From positions 2,711,201-2,775,200 of the forward strand of contig CAUJGJ010000085.1 of the NCBI GenBank assembly GCA_963170055.1: a DNA stretch of 64,000 nucleotides. Direction: 5' to 3'. Position 1 is the first letter of the stretch. The number at the start of each line of letters is the position of its first letter. Positions 1-13,000 of the stretch are shown here, in pieces. A program made the position numbers and the translations under genes. Origin of the DNA: Halisarca cf. caerulea. Its lineage: Eukaryota > Porifera > Demospongiae > Chondrillida > Halisarcidae. Under the pieces are notes generated by a model, which made no database searches, was not told the DNA's origin, and saw only the letters and a list, made by a program, of their open reading frames with translations.

Positions 1-52
1 TTCCTTAAGTGCATGTATTGGTTCAAAATGGAGTTTGAATGTAGAGTTGTCA

Positions 53-172
53 GCTTACGGCCATACTACACTGAATCCACCATTTCTCGTCTGATCACTG
101 AAGTTAAGCAGTGTTAGGCTGGGTTAGTACTTGGATGGGTGACCGCCTGGGAATACCCAGTGCTGTAAGCTT
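53..172 (+). rRNA. 5S rRNA: 5S ribosomal RNA, first complete copy in window
   Basis: RNA component of the large ribosomal subunit, transcribed by RNA polymerase III. The 120-nt copy aligns without length change to animal 5S rRNA. Helix I pairs GCTTAC with GTAAGC at the ends, and helix II pairs TACACTG with CAGTGTTA. The internal promoter is intact: an A-box-like GAAGTTAAGCAGTG near positions 48-61 and a C-box TACTTGGATGGGTGACCGC near 76-94. A TATA-like TTCAAAATG lies about 31 nt upstream, and a CTTTT plus T-run follows the 3' end as terminator. It serves as the reference for the other copies. Confidence 0.97.
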
Positions 173-235
173 TTGAGTTTTTTTTCCTGAAGTGCACGCA
201 TTGGTTCAAAATGGAGTTTGAATGTAGAGTTGTCA

Positions 236-3200
236 GCTTACGCCCATACTACACTGAATCCACCATTTCTCCTCTGATCACTGAAGTTAAGCAGTGTTAG
301 GCTGGGTTAGTACTTGGATGGGTGACCGCCTGGGAATACCCAGTGCTGTAAGCTTTTGCCTTTTGTTTACTCAAGTACACGCATTGGTTTAAAATGACGT
401 CTGAATGTAGAGTTGTCAGCTTACGGCCATACTACACTGAATCCACCAGTTCTTGTCTGATCACTGAAGTTAAGCAGTGTTAGGCTGGGTTAGTACTTGG
501 ATGGGTGACCGCCTAGGAATACCCAGTGCTGTAAGCTTTTGCCTTTTCTTTCACTGAAGTTAAGCAGTGTTAGGCTGGGTTAGTACTTGGATGGGTGACC
601 GCCTGGGAATACCATGTGCTGTAAGCTTTTGAGTTGTTTTTCCTCAAGTGCACGCATTGGTTAAAAATGGAGTTTGAATGTAGAGTTGTCAGCTTACGGC
701 CATACTACACTGAATCCACCAGTTCTCGTCTGATCACTGAAGTTAAGCAGTGTTAGGCTGGGTTAGTACTTGGATGGGTGACCGCCTGGGAATACCCAGT
801 GCTGTAAGCTTTTGCCTTTTGTTTACTCAAGTACACGCATTGGTTTAAAATGACGTCTGAATGTAGAGTTGTCAGCTTACGGCCATACTACACTGAATCC
901 ACCAGTTCTCGTCTGATCACTGAAGTTAAGCAGTGTTAGGCTGGGTTAGTACTTGGATGGGTGACCGCCTGGGAATACCCAGTGCTGTAAGCTTTTGCCT
1001 TTTCTTTCACTGAAGTTAAGCAGTGTTAGGCTGGGTTAGTACTTAGATGGGTGACCGCCTGGGAATACCCAGTGCTGTAAGCTTTTGAGTTGTTTTTCCT
1101 CAAGTGCACGCATTGGTTCAAAATGGAGTTTGAATGTAGAGTTGTCAGCTTACGGCCATACTACACTGAATCCACCAGTTCTCGTCTGATCACTGAAGTT
1201 AAGCAGTGTTAGGCTGGGTTAGTACTTGGATGGGTGACCGCCTGGGAATACCCAGTGCTGTAAGCTTTTGCCTTTTGTTTACTCAAGTACACGCATTGGT
1301 TTAAAATGACGTCTGAATGTAGAGTTGTCAGCTTACGGCCATACTACACTGAATCCACCAGTTCTCGTCTGATCACTGAAGTTAAGCAGTGTTAGGCTGG
1401 GTTAGTACTTGGATGGGTGACCGCCTGGGAATACCCAGTGCTGTAAGCTTTTGCCTTTTCTTTCACTGAAGTTAAGCAGTGTTAGGCTGGGTTAGTACTT
1501 GGATGGGTGACCGCCTTGGAATACCCAGTGCTGTAAGCTTTTGAGTTTTTTTTCCTGAAGTGCACGCATTGGTTCAAAATGACGTTTGAATGTAGAGTTG
1601 TCAGCTTACGGCCATACTACACTGAATCCACCAGTTCTCGTCTGATCACTGAAGTTAAGCAGTGTTAGGCTGGGTTAGTACTTGGATGGGTGACCACCTG
1701 GGAATACCCAGTGCTGTAAGCTTTTTAGTTTTTTTTCCTGAAGTGCACGCATTGGTTCAAAATGGAGTTTGAATGTAGAGTTGTCAGCTTACGGCCATAC
1801 TACACTGAATCCACCAGTTCTCGTCTGATCACTGAAGTTAAGCAGTGTTAGGCTGGGTTAGTACTTGGATGGGTGACCGCCTGGGAATACACAGTGCTGT
1901 AAGCTTTTGCCTTTTGTTTACTCAAGTACACGCATTGGTTTAAAATGACGTTTGAATGTAGAGTTGTCAGCTTACGGCCATACTACACTGAATCCACCAG
2001 TTCTCGTCTGATCACTGAAGTTAAGCAGTGTTAGGCTGGGTTAGTACTTGGATGGGTGACCGCCTGGGAATACCCAGTGCTGTAAGCTTTTGCCTTTTCT
2101 TTCACAGAAGTACACACATTGGTTTAAAATGACGTTTGAATGTAGAGTTGTCAGCTTACGCCCATACTACACTGAATCCACCATTTCTCGTCTGATCACT
2201 GAAGTTGAGCAGTGTTAGGCTGGGTTAGTACTTGGATGGGTGACCGCCTGGGAATACCCAGTGCTGTAAGCTTTTGAGTTTTTTTCCTCAAGTGCACGCA
2301 TTGGTTCAAAATGGAGTTTGAATGTAGAGTTGTCAGCTTACGGCCATACTACACTGAATCCACCATTTCTCGTCTGATCACTGAAGTTAAGCAGTGTTAG
2401 GCTGGGTTAGTACTTGGATGGGTGACCGCCTGGGAATACCCAGTGCTGTAAGCTTTTGAGTTTTTTTCCTCAAGTGCACGCATTGGTTCAAAATGACGTT
2501 TGAATGTAGAGTTTTCAGTATACGGCCATACTACACTGAATCCACCAGTTCTCGTCTGATCACTGAAGTTAAGCAGTGTTAGGCTGGGTTAGTACTTGGA
2601 TGGGTGACCGCCTGGGAATACCCAGTGCTGTAAGCTTTTGCCTTTTCTTTCACTGAAGTTAAGCAGTGTTAGGCTGGGTTAGTACTTGGATGGGTGACCG
2701 CCTGGGAATACCCAGTGCTGTAAGCTTTTGAGTTGTTTTTCCTCAAGTGCACGCATTGGTTCAAAATGGAGTTTGAATGTAGAGTTTTCAGCTTACGGCC
2801 ATACTACACTGAATCCACCAGTTCTCGTCTGATCACTGAAGTTAAGCAGTGTTAGGCTGGGTTAGTACTTGGATGGGTGACCGCCTGGGAATACCCAGTG
2901 CTGTAAGCTTTTGCCTTTTGTTTACTCAAGTACACGCATTGGTTTAAAATGACGTCTGAATGTAGAGTTGTCAGCTTACGGCCATGCTACACTGAATCCA
3001 CCAGTTCTCGTCTGATCACTGAAGTTAAGCAGTGTTAGGCTGGGTTAGTACTTGGATGGGTGACCGCCTGGGAATACCCAGTGCTGTAAGCTTTTGCCTT
3101 TTCTTTCACTGAAGTTTAGCAGTGTTAGGCTGGGTTAGTACTTGGATGGGTGACCGCCTGGGAATACCCAGTGCTGTAAGCTTTTGAGTTTTTTTCCTTA

Positions 3201-5101
3201 AGTGCATGCATTGGTTCAAAATGGAGTTTGAATGTAGAGTTGTCAGCTTACGGCCATACTACACTGAATCCACCAGTTCTCGTCTGATCACTGAAGTTAA
3301 GCAGTGTTAGGCTGGGTTAGTACTTGGATGGGTGACCGCCTGGGAATACCCAGTGCTGTAAGCTTTTGAGTTTTTTTTCCTGAAGTGCACGCATTGGTTC
3401 AAAATGGAGTTTGAATGTAGAGTTGTCAGCTTACGGCCATACTACACTGAATCCACCAGTTCTCGTCTGATCACTGAAGTTAAGCAGTGTTAGGCTGGGT
3501 TAGTACTTGGATGGGTGACCGCCTGGGAATACCCAGTGCTGTAAGCTTTTGCCTTTTGTTTACTCAAGTACACGCATTGGTTTAAAATGACGTCTGAATG
3601 TAGAGTTGTCAGCTTACGGCCATACTACACTGAATCCACCAGTTCTCGTCTGATCACTGAAGTTAAGCAGTGTTAGGCTGGGTTAGTACTTGGATGGGTG
3701 ACCGCCTGGGAATACCCAGTGCTGTAAGCTTTTGCCTTTTCTTTCACTGAAGTTAAGCAGTGTTAGGCTGGGTTAGTACTTGGATGGGTGACCGCCTGGG
3801 AATACCCAGTGCTGTAAGCTTTTGAGTTGTTTTTCCTGAAGTGCACGCATTGGTTCAAAATGGAGTTTGAATGTAGAGTTGTCAGCTTACGGCCATACTA
3901 CACTGAATCCACCAGTTCTCGTCTGATCACTGAAGTTAAGCAGTGTTAGGCTGGGTTAGTACTTGGATGGGTGACCGCCTGGGAATACCCAGTGCTGTAA
4001 GCTTTTGCCTTTTGTTTACTCAAGTACACGCATTGGTTTAAAATGACGTTTGAATGTAGAGTTGTCAGCTTACGGCCATACTACACTGAATCCACCATTT
4101 CTCGTCTGATCACTGAAGTTGAGCAGTGTTAGGCTGGGTTAGTACTTGGATGGGTGACCGCCTGGGAATACCCAGTGCTGTAAGCTTTTGAGTTTTTTTC
4201 CTCATGTGCACGCATTGGTTCAAAATGGAGTTTGAATGTAGAGTTGTCAGCTTACGGCCATACTACACTGAATCCACCAGTTCTCGTCTGATCACTGAAG
4301 TTAAGCAGTGTTAGGCTGGGTTAGTACTTGGATGGGTGACCGCCTGGGAATACCCAGTGCTGTAAGCTTTTGCCTTTTCTTTCACTGAAGTACACACATT
4401 GGTTTAAAATGACGTTTGAATGTAGAGTTGTCAGCTTACGGCCATACTACACTGAATCCACCATTTCTCGTCTGATCACTGAAGTTGAGCAGTGTTAGGC
4501 TGGGTTAGTACTTGGATGGGTGACCGCCTGGGAATACCCAGTGCTGTAAGCTTTTGAGTTTTTTTCCTGAAGTGCACGTATTGGTTCAAAATGGAGTTTG
4601 AATGTAGAGTTGTCAGCTTACGGCCATACTACACTGAATCCACCAGTTCTCGTCTGATCACTGAAGTTAAGCAGTGTTAGGCTGGGTTAGTACTTGGATG
4701 GGTGACCGCCTGGGAATACCCAGTGCTGTACGCTTTTGCCTTTTCTTTCACTGAAGTACACACATTGGTTTAAAATGACGTTTGAATGTAGAGTTGTCAG
4801 CTTACGGCCATACTACACTGAATCCACCATTTCTCGTCTGATCACTGAAGTTGAGCAGTGTTAGGCTGGGTTAGTACTTGGATGGGTGACCGCCTGGGAA
4901 TACCCAGTGCTGTAAGCTTTTGAGTTTTTTTCCTCAAGTGCACGCATTGGTTCAAAATGGAGTTTGAATGTAGAGTTGTCAGCTTACGGCCATACTACAC
5001 TGAATCCACCAGTTCTCGTCTGATCACTGAAGTTAAGCAGTGTTAGGCTGGGTTAGTACTTGGATGGGTGACCGCCTGGGAATACCCAGTGCTGTAAGCT
5101 T
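236..5101 (+). rRNA. 5S rRNA: 5S rRNA gene block 1 (24 copies)
   Basis: Gene-length copies (about 120 nt each) start at 236, 419, 692, 875, 1148, 1331, 1604, 1787, 1970, 2154, 2336, 2518, 2791, 2974, 3246, 3429, 3612, 3885, 4068, 4250, 4434, 4616, 4800 and 4982. The copy at 2518 carries GTATACGG instead of GCTTACGG, which weakens helix I. The copy at 4616 ends TGTACGC. Short copies interleave here and give a 456-bp higher-order period. Confidence 0.95.
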
Positions 5102-8100
5102 TTGCCTTTTCTTTCACTGAAGTACACACATTGGTTTAAAATGACGTTTGAATGTAGAGTTGTCAGCTTACGGCCATACTACACTGAATCCACCATTTCT
5201 CGTCTGATCACTGAAGTTAAGCAGTGTTAGGCTGGGTTAGTACTTGGATGGGTGACCGCCTGGGAATACCCAGTGCTGTAAGCTTTTGCCTTTTCTTTCA
5301 CTGAAGTACACACATTGGTTTAAAATGACGTTTGAATGTAGAGTTGTCAGCTTACGGCCATACTACACTGAATCCACCAGTTCTCGTCTGATCACTGAAG
5401 TTAAGCAGTGTTAGGCTGGGTTAGTACTTGGATGGGTGACCGCCTGGGAATACCCAGTGCTGTAAGCTTTTGAGTATTTTTCCTCAAGTGCACGCATTGG
5501 TTCAAAATGGAGTTTGAATGTAGAGTTGTCAGCTTACGGCCATACTACACTGAATCCACCAGTTCTCGTCTGATCACTGAAGTTAAGCAGTGTTAGGCTG
5601 GGTTAGTACTTGGATGGGTGACCGCTTGGGAATACCCAGTGCTGTAAGCTTTTGCCTTTTGTTTACTCAAGTACACGCATTGGTTTAAAATGACGTCTGA
5701 ATGTAGAGTTGTCAGCTTACGGCCATACTACACTGAATCCACCAGTTCTCGTCTGATCACTGAAGTTAAGCAGTGTTAGGCTGGGTTAGTACTTGGATGG
5801 GTGACCGCCTGGGAATACCCAGTGCTGTAAGCTTTTGCCTTTTGTTTACTCAAGTACACGCATTGGTTTAAAATGACGTCTGAATGTAGAGTTGTCAGCT
5901 TACGGCCATACTACACTGAATCCACCAGTTCTCGTCTGATCACTGAAGTTAAGCAGTGTTAGGCTGGGTTAGTACTTGGATGGGTGACCGCCTGGGAATA
6001 CCCAGTGCTGTAAGCTTTTGCCTTTTCTTTCACTGAAGTTAAGCAGTGTTAGGCTGGGTTAGTACTTGGATGGGTGACCGCCTGGGAATACCCAGTGCTG
6101 TAAGCTTTTGCCTTTTCTTTCACTGAAGTTAAGCAGTGTTAGGCTGGGTTAGTACTTGGATGGGTGACCGCCTGGGAATACCCAGTGCTGTAAGCTTTTG
6201 AGTTGTTTTTCCTCAAGTGCACGCATTGGTTCAAAATGGAGTTTGAATGTAGAGTTGTCAGCTTACGGCCATACTACACTGAATCCACCATTTCTCGTCT
6301 GATCACTGAAGTTAAGCAGTGTTAGGCTGGGTTAGTACTTGGATGGGTGACCGCCTGGGAATACCCAGTGCTGTAAGCTTTTGCCTTTTGTTTACTCAAG
6401 TACACGCATTGGTTTAAAATGACGTCTGAATGTAGAGTTGTCAGCTTACGGCCATACTACACTGAATCCACCAGTTCTCGTCTGATCACTGAAGTTAAGC
6501 AGTGTTAGGCTGGGTTAGTACTTGGATGGGTGACCGCCTGGGAATACCCAGTGCTGTAAGCTTTTGCCTTTTCTTTCACTGAAGTTAAGCAGTGTTAGGC
6601 TGGGTTAGTACTTGGATGGGTGACCGCCTGGGAATACCCAGTGCTGTAAGCTTTTGCCTTTTCTTTCACTGAAGTACACACATTGGTTTAAAATGACGTT
6701 TGAATGTAGAGTTGTCAGCTTACGGCCATACTACACTGAATCCACCAGTTCTCGTCTGATCACTGAAGTTAAGCAGTGTTAGGCTGGGTTAGTACTTGGA
6801 TGGGTGACCGCCTGGGAATACCCAGTGCTGTAAGCTTTTGAGTATTTTTCCTCAAGTGCACGCATTGGTTCAAAATGGAGTTTGAATGTAGAGTTGTCAG
6901 CTTACGGCCATACTACACTGAATCCACCAGTTCTCGTCTGATCACTGAAGTTAAGCAGTGTTAGGCTGGGTTAGTACTTGGATGGGTGACCGCTTGGGAA
7001 TACCCAGTGCTGTAAGCTTTTGCCTTTTGTTTACTCAAGTACACGCATTGGTTTAAAATGACGTCTGAATGTAGAGTTGTCAGCTTACGGCCATACTACA
7101 CTGAATCCACCAGTTCTCGTCTGATCACTGAAGTTAAGCAGTGTTAGGCTGGGTTAGTACTTGGATGGGTGACCGCCTGGGAATACCCAGTGCTGTAAGC
7201 TTTTGCCTTTTGTTTACTCAAGTACACGCATTGGTTTAAAATGACGTCTGAATGTAGAGTTGTCAGCTTACGGCCATACTACACTGAATCCACCAGTTCT
7301 CGTCTGATCACTGAAGTTAAGCAGTGTTAGGCTGGGTTAGTACTTGGATGGGTGACCGCCTGGGAATACCCAGTGCTGTAAGCTTTTGCCTTTTCTTTCA
7401 CTGAAGTTAAGCAGTGTTAGGCTGGGTTAGTACTTGGATGGGTGACCGCCTGGGAATACCCAGTGCTGTAAGCTTTTGCCTTTTCTTGCACTGAAGTTAA
7501 GCAGTGTTAGGCTGGGTTAGTACTTGGATGGGTGACCGCCTGGGAATACCCAGTGCTGTAAGCTTTTGAGTTGTTTTTCCTCAAGTGCACGCATTGGTTC
7601 AAAATGGAGTTTGAATGTAGAGTTGTCAGCTTACGGCCATACTACACTGAATCCACCATTTCTCGTCTGATCACTGAAGTTAAGCAGTGTTAGGCTGGGT
7701 TAGTACTTGGATGGGTGACCGCCTGGGAATACCCAGTGCTGTAAGCTTTTGCCTTTTGTTTACTCAAGTACACGCATTGGTTTAAAATGACGTCTGAATG
7801 TAGAGTTGTCAGCTTACGGCCATACTACACTGAATCCACCAGTTCTCGTCTGATCACTGAAGTTAAGCAGTGTTAGGCTGGGTTAGTACTTGGATGGGTG
7901 ACCGCCTGGGAATACCCAGTGCTGTAAGCTTTTGCCTTTTCTTTCACTGAAGTTAAGCAGTGTTAGGCTGGGTTAGTACTTGGATGGGTGACCGCCTGGG
8001 AATACCCAGTGCTGTAAGCTTTTGCCTTTTCTTTCACTGAAGTACACACATTGGTTTAAAATGACGTTTGAATGTAGAGTTGTCAGCTTACGGCCATACT

Positions 8101-8842
8101 ACACTGAATCCACCAGTTCTCGTCTGATCACTGAAGTTAAGCAGTGTTAGGCTGGGTTAGTACTTGGATGGGTGACCGCCTGGGAATACCCAGTGCTGTA
8201 AGCTTTTGAGTTTTTTTCCTTAAGTGCATGCATTGGTTCAAAATGGAGTTTGAATGTAGAGTTGTCAGCTTACGGCCATACTACACTGAATCCACCAGTT
8301 CTCGTCTGATCACTGAAGTTAAGCAGTGTTAGGCTGGGTTAGTACTTGGATGGGTGACCGCCTGGGAATACCCAGTGCTGTAAGCTTTTGCCTTTTGTTT
8401 ACTCAAGTACACGCATTGGTTTAAAATGACGTCTGAATGTAGAGTTGTCAGCTTACGGCCATACTACACTGAATCCACCAGTTCTCGTCTGATCACTGAA
8501 GTTAAGCAGTGTTAGGCTGGGTTAGTACTTGGATGGGTGACCGCCTGGGAATACCCAGTGCTGTAAGCTTTTGAGTTTTTTTCCTGAAGTGCACGCATTG
8601 GTTCAAAATGGAGTTTGAATGTAGAGTTGTCAGCTTACGGCCATACTACACTGAATCCACCAGTTCTCGTCTGATCACTGAAGTTAAGCAGTGTTAGGCT
8701 GGGTTAGTACTTGGATGGGTGACCGCCTGGGAATACACAGTGCTGTAAGCTTTTGCCTTTTCTTTCACTGAAGTTAAGCAGTGTTAAGCTGGGTTAGTAC
8801 TTGGATGGGTGACCGCCTGGGAATACACAGTGCTGTAAGCTT
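551..8842 (+). pseudogene. Thirteen 5'-truncated 5S copies (78 nt each)
   Basis: Short copies holding only gene positions 43-120 begin at 551, 1007, 1463, 2650, 3106, 3744, 6030, 6120, 6576, 7398, 7488, 7944 and 8765, each ending about 78 nt later. In all of them the type-3 spacer GCCTTTTCTTTCACTGAAGT runs directly into gene sequence TAAGCAG. The 10-bp TCACTGAAGT occurs both in the spacer and at gene positions 43-52, so recombination between these short direct repeats removed about 94 bp. That stretch is the rest of the spacer, the upstream TATA-like box and the 5' 42 nt of the gene. The A-box and C-box region is kept, but helix I cannot form. All lie in the left third of the visible array. 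Confidence 0.92.
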
Positions 8843-9942
8843 TTGAGTTTTTTTTCCTGAAGTGCACGCATTGGTTCAAAATGGAGTTTGAATGTAGAGT
8901 TGTCAGCTTACGGCCATACTACACTGAATCCACCAGTTCTCGTCTGATCACTGAAGTTAAGCAGTGTTAGGCTGGGTTAGTACTTGGATGGGTGACCGCC
9001 TGGGAATACCCAGTGCTGTAAGCTATTGAGTTTTTTTTCCTGAAGTGCACGCATTGGTTCAAAATGGAGTTTGAATGTAGAGTTGTCAGCTTACGGCCAT
9101 ACTACACTGAATCCACCAGATCTCGTCTGATCACTGAAGTTAAGCAGTGTTAGGTTGGGTTAGTACTTGGATGGGTGACCGCCTGGGAATACACAGTGCT
9201 GTAAGCTTTTGCCTTTTGTTTACTCAAGTACACGCATTGGTTTAAAATGACGTCTGAATGTAGAGTTGTCAGCTTACGGCCATACTACACTGAATCCACC
9301 AGTTCTCGTCTGATCACTGAAGTTAAGCAGTGTTAGGCTGGGTTAGTACTTGGATGGGTGACCGCCTGGGAATACCCAGTGCTGTAAGCTTTTGCCTTTT
9401 CTTTCACTGATGTACACACATTGGTTTAAAATGACGTTTGAATGTAGAGTTGTCAGCTTACGGCCATACAACACTGAATCCACCAGTTCTCGTCTGATCA
9501 CTGAAGTTAAGCAGTGTTAGGCTGGGTTAGTACTTGGATGGGTGACCGCCTGGGAATACCCAGTGCTGTAAGCTTTTGCCTTTTCTTTCACTGAAGTACA
9601 CACATTGGTTTAAAATGACGTTTGAATGTAGAGTTGTCAGCTTACGGCCATACTACACTGAATCCACCAGTTCTCGTCTGATCACTGAAGTTAAGCAGTG
9701 TTAGGCTGGGTTAGTACTTGGATGGGTGACCGCCTGGGAATACCCAGTGCTGTAAGCTTTTGAGTTTTTTTTCCTGAAGTGCACGCATTGGTTCAAAATG
9801 ACGTTTGAATGTAGAGTTGTCAGCTTACGGCCATACTACACTGAATCCACCAGTTCTCGTCTGATCACTGAAGTTAAGCAGTGTTAGGCTGGGTTAGTAC
9901 TTGGATGGGTGACCGCCTGGGAATACGCAGTGCTGTAAGCTT
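5166..9942 (+). rRNA. 5S rRNA: 5S rRNA gene block 2 (23 copies)
   Basis: Gene-length copies start at 5166, 5350, 5532, 5715, 5898, 6261, 6444, 6718, 6900, 7083, 7266, 7629, 7812, 8086, 8268, 8451, 8633, 8906, 9089, 9272, 9456, 9640 and 9823. Copies 5532 and 6900 share the rare variant CCGCTTGGG for CCGCCTGGG, which marks a 1368-bp segmental duplication. Copies 8633 and 9089 have ACACAG for ACCCAG in helix V. Confidence 0.95.
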
Positions 9943-10005
9943 TTGCCTTTTGTTTACTCAAGTAAACGCATTGGTTTAAAATGACGTTTGAATGTAGAGT
10001 TGTCA

Positions 10006-13000
10006 GCTTACGGCCATACTACACTGAATCCACCATTTCTCGTCTGATCACTGAAGTTAAGCAGTGTTAGGCTGGGTTAGTACTTGGATGGGTGACCGCC
10101 TGGGAATACCCAGTGCTGTAAGCTTTTGAGTTTTTTTTCCTGAAGTGCACGCATTGGTTCAAAATGGAGTTTGAATGTAGAGTTGTCAGCTTACGGCCAT
10201 ACTACACTGAATCCACCAGTTCTCGTCTGATCACTGAAGTTAAGCAGTGTTAGGCTGGGTTAGTACTTGGATGGGTGACCGCCTGGGAATACCCAGTGCT
10301 GTAAGCTTTTGCCTTTTGTTTACTCAAGTACACGCATTGGTTTAAAATGACGTTTGAATGTAGAGTTGTCAGCTTACGGCCATACTACACTGAATCCACC
10401 AGTTCTCGTCTGATCACTGAAGTTAAGCAGTGTTAGGCTGGGTTAGTACTTGGATGGGTGACCGCCTGGGAATACCCAGTGCTGTAAGCTTTTGCCTTTT
10501 CTTTCACTGAAGTACACACATTGGTTTAAAATGACGTTTGAATGTAGAGTTGTCAGCTTACGGCCATACTACACTGAATCCACCATTTCTCGTCTGATCA
10601 CTGAAGTTAAGCAGTGTTAGGCTGGGTTAGTACTTGGATGGGTGACCGCCTGGGAATACCCAGTGCTGTAAGCTTTTGAGTTTTTTTCCTGAAGTGCACG
10701 CATTGGTTCAAAATTGAGTTTGAATGTAGAGTTGTCAGCTTACGGCCATACTACACTGAATCCACCATTTCTCGTCTGATCACTGAAGTTAAGCAGTGTT
10801 AGGCTGGGTTAGTACTTGGATGGGTGACCGCCTGGGAATACCCAGTGCTGTAAGCTTTTGCCTTTTCTTTCACTGAAGTACACACATTGGTTTAAAATGA
10901 CGTTTGAATGTAGAGTTGTCAGCTTACGGCCATACTACACTGAATCCACCAGTTCTCGTCTGATCACTGAAGTTAAGCAGTGTTAGGCTGGGTTAGTACT
11001 TGGATGGGTGACCGCCTGGGAATACACAGTGCTGTAAGCTTTTGCCTTTTGTTTACTCAAGTACACGCATTGGTTTAAAATGACGTCTTAATGTAGAGTT
11101 GTCAGCTTACGGCCATACTACACTGAATCCACCATTTCTCGTCTGATCACTGAAGTTAAGCAGTGTTAGGCTGGGTTAGTACTTGGATGGGTGACCGCCT
11201 GGGAATACACAGTGCTGTAAGCTTTTGCCTTTTTTTTACTCAAGTACACGCATTGGTTTAAAATGACGTCTGAATGTAGAGTTGTCAGCTTACGGCCATA
11301 CTACACTGAATCCACCAGTTCTCGTCTGATCACTGAAGTTAAGCAGTGTTAGGCTGGGTTAGTACTTGGATGGGTGACCGCCTGGGAATACCCAGTGCTG
11401 TAAGCTTTTGCCTTTTCTTTCACTGAAGTACACACATTGGTTTAAAATGATGTTTGAATGTAGAGTTGTCAGCTTACGGCCATACTACACTGAATCCACC
11501 ATTTCTCGTCTGATCACTGAAGTTGAGCAGTGTTAGGCTGGGTTAGTACTTGGATGGGTGACCGCCTGGGAATACCCAGTGCTGTAAGCTTTTGAGTTTT
11601 TTTCCTGAAGTGCACGCATTGGTTCAAAATTGAGTTTGAATGTAGAGTTTTCAGCTTACGGCCATACTACACTGAATCCACCAGTTCTCGTCTGATCACT
11701 GAAGTTAAGCAGTGTTAGGCTGGGTTAGTACTTGGATGGGTGACCGCCTGGGAATACCCAGTGCTGTAAGCTTTTGAGTTTTTTTCCTTAAGTGCATGCA
11801 TTGGTTCAAAATGGAGTTTGAATGTAGAGTTGTCAGCTTACGGCCATACTACACTGAATCCACCAGTTCTCGTCTGATCACTGAAGTTAAGCAGTGTTAG
11901 GCTGGGTTAGTACTTGGATGGGTGACCGCCTGGGAATACCCAGTGCTGTAAGCTTTTGAGTTTTTTTTCCTGAAGTGCACGCATTGGTTCAAAATGGAGT
12001 TTGAATGTAGAGTTGTCAGCTTACGGCCATACTACACTGAATCCACCAGTTCTCGTCTGATCACTGAAGTTAAGCAGTGTTAGGCTGGGTTAGTACTTGG
12101 ATGGGTGACCGCCTGGGAATACCCAGTGCTGTAAGCTTTTGCCTTTTCTTTCACTGAAGTACACACATTGGTTTAAAATGACGTTTGAATGTAGAGTTGT
12201 CAGCTTACGGCCATACTACACTGAATCCACCATTTCTCGTCTGATCACTGAAGTTAAGCAGTGTTAGGCTGGGTTAGTACTTGGATGGGTGACCGCCTGG
12301 GAATACCCAGTGCTGTAAGCTTTTGCCTTTTCTTTCACTGAAGTACACACATTGGTTTAAAATGACGTTTGAATGTAGAGTTGTCAGCTTACGGCCATAC
12401 TACACTGAATCCACCAGTTCTCGTCTGATCACTGAAGTTAAGCAGTGTTAGGCTGGGTTAGTACTTGGATGGGTGACCGCCTGGGAATACCCAGTGCTGT
12501 AAGCTTTTGCCTTTTCTTTCACTGAAGTACACACATTGGTTTAAAATGACGTTTGAATGTAGAGTTGTCAGCTTACGGCCATACTACACTGAATCCACCA
12601 GTTCTCGTCTGATCACTGAAGTTAAGCAGTGTTAGGCTGGGTTAGTACTTGGATGGGTGACCGCCTGGGAATACCCAGTGCTGTAAGCTTTTGCCTTTTC
12701 TTTCACTGAAGTACACACATTGGTTTAAAATGACGTTTGAATGTAGAGTTGTCAGCTTACGGCCATACTACACTGAATCCACCATTTCTCGTCTGATCAC
12801 TGAAGTTAAGCAGTGTTAGGCTGGGTTAGTACTTGGATGGGTGACCGCCTGGGAATACCCAGTGCTGTAAGCTTTTGAGTTTTTTTTCCTGAAGTGCACG
12901 CATTGCTTCAAAATGACGTTTGAATGTAGAGTTGTCAGCTTACGGCCATACTACACTGAATCCACCAGTTCTCGTCTGATCACTGAAGTTAAGCAGTGTT

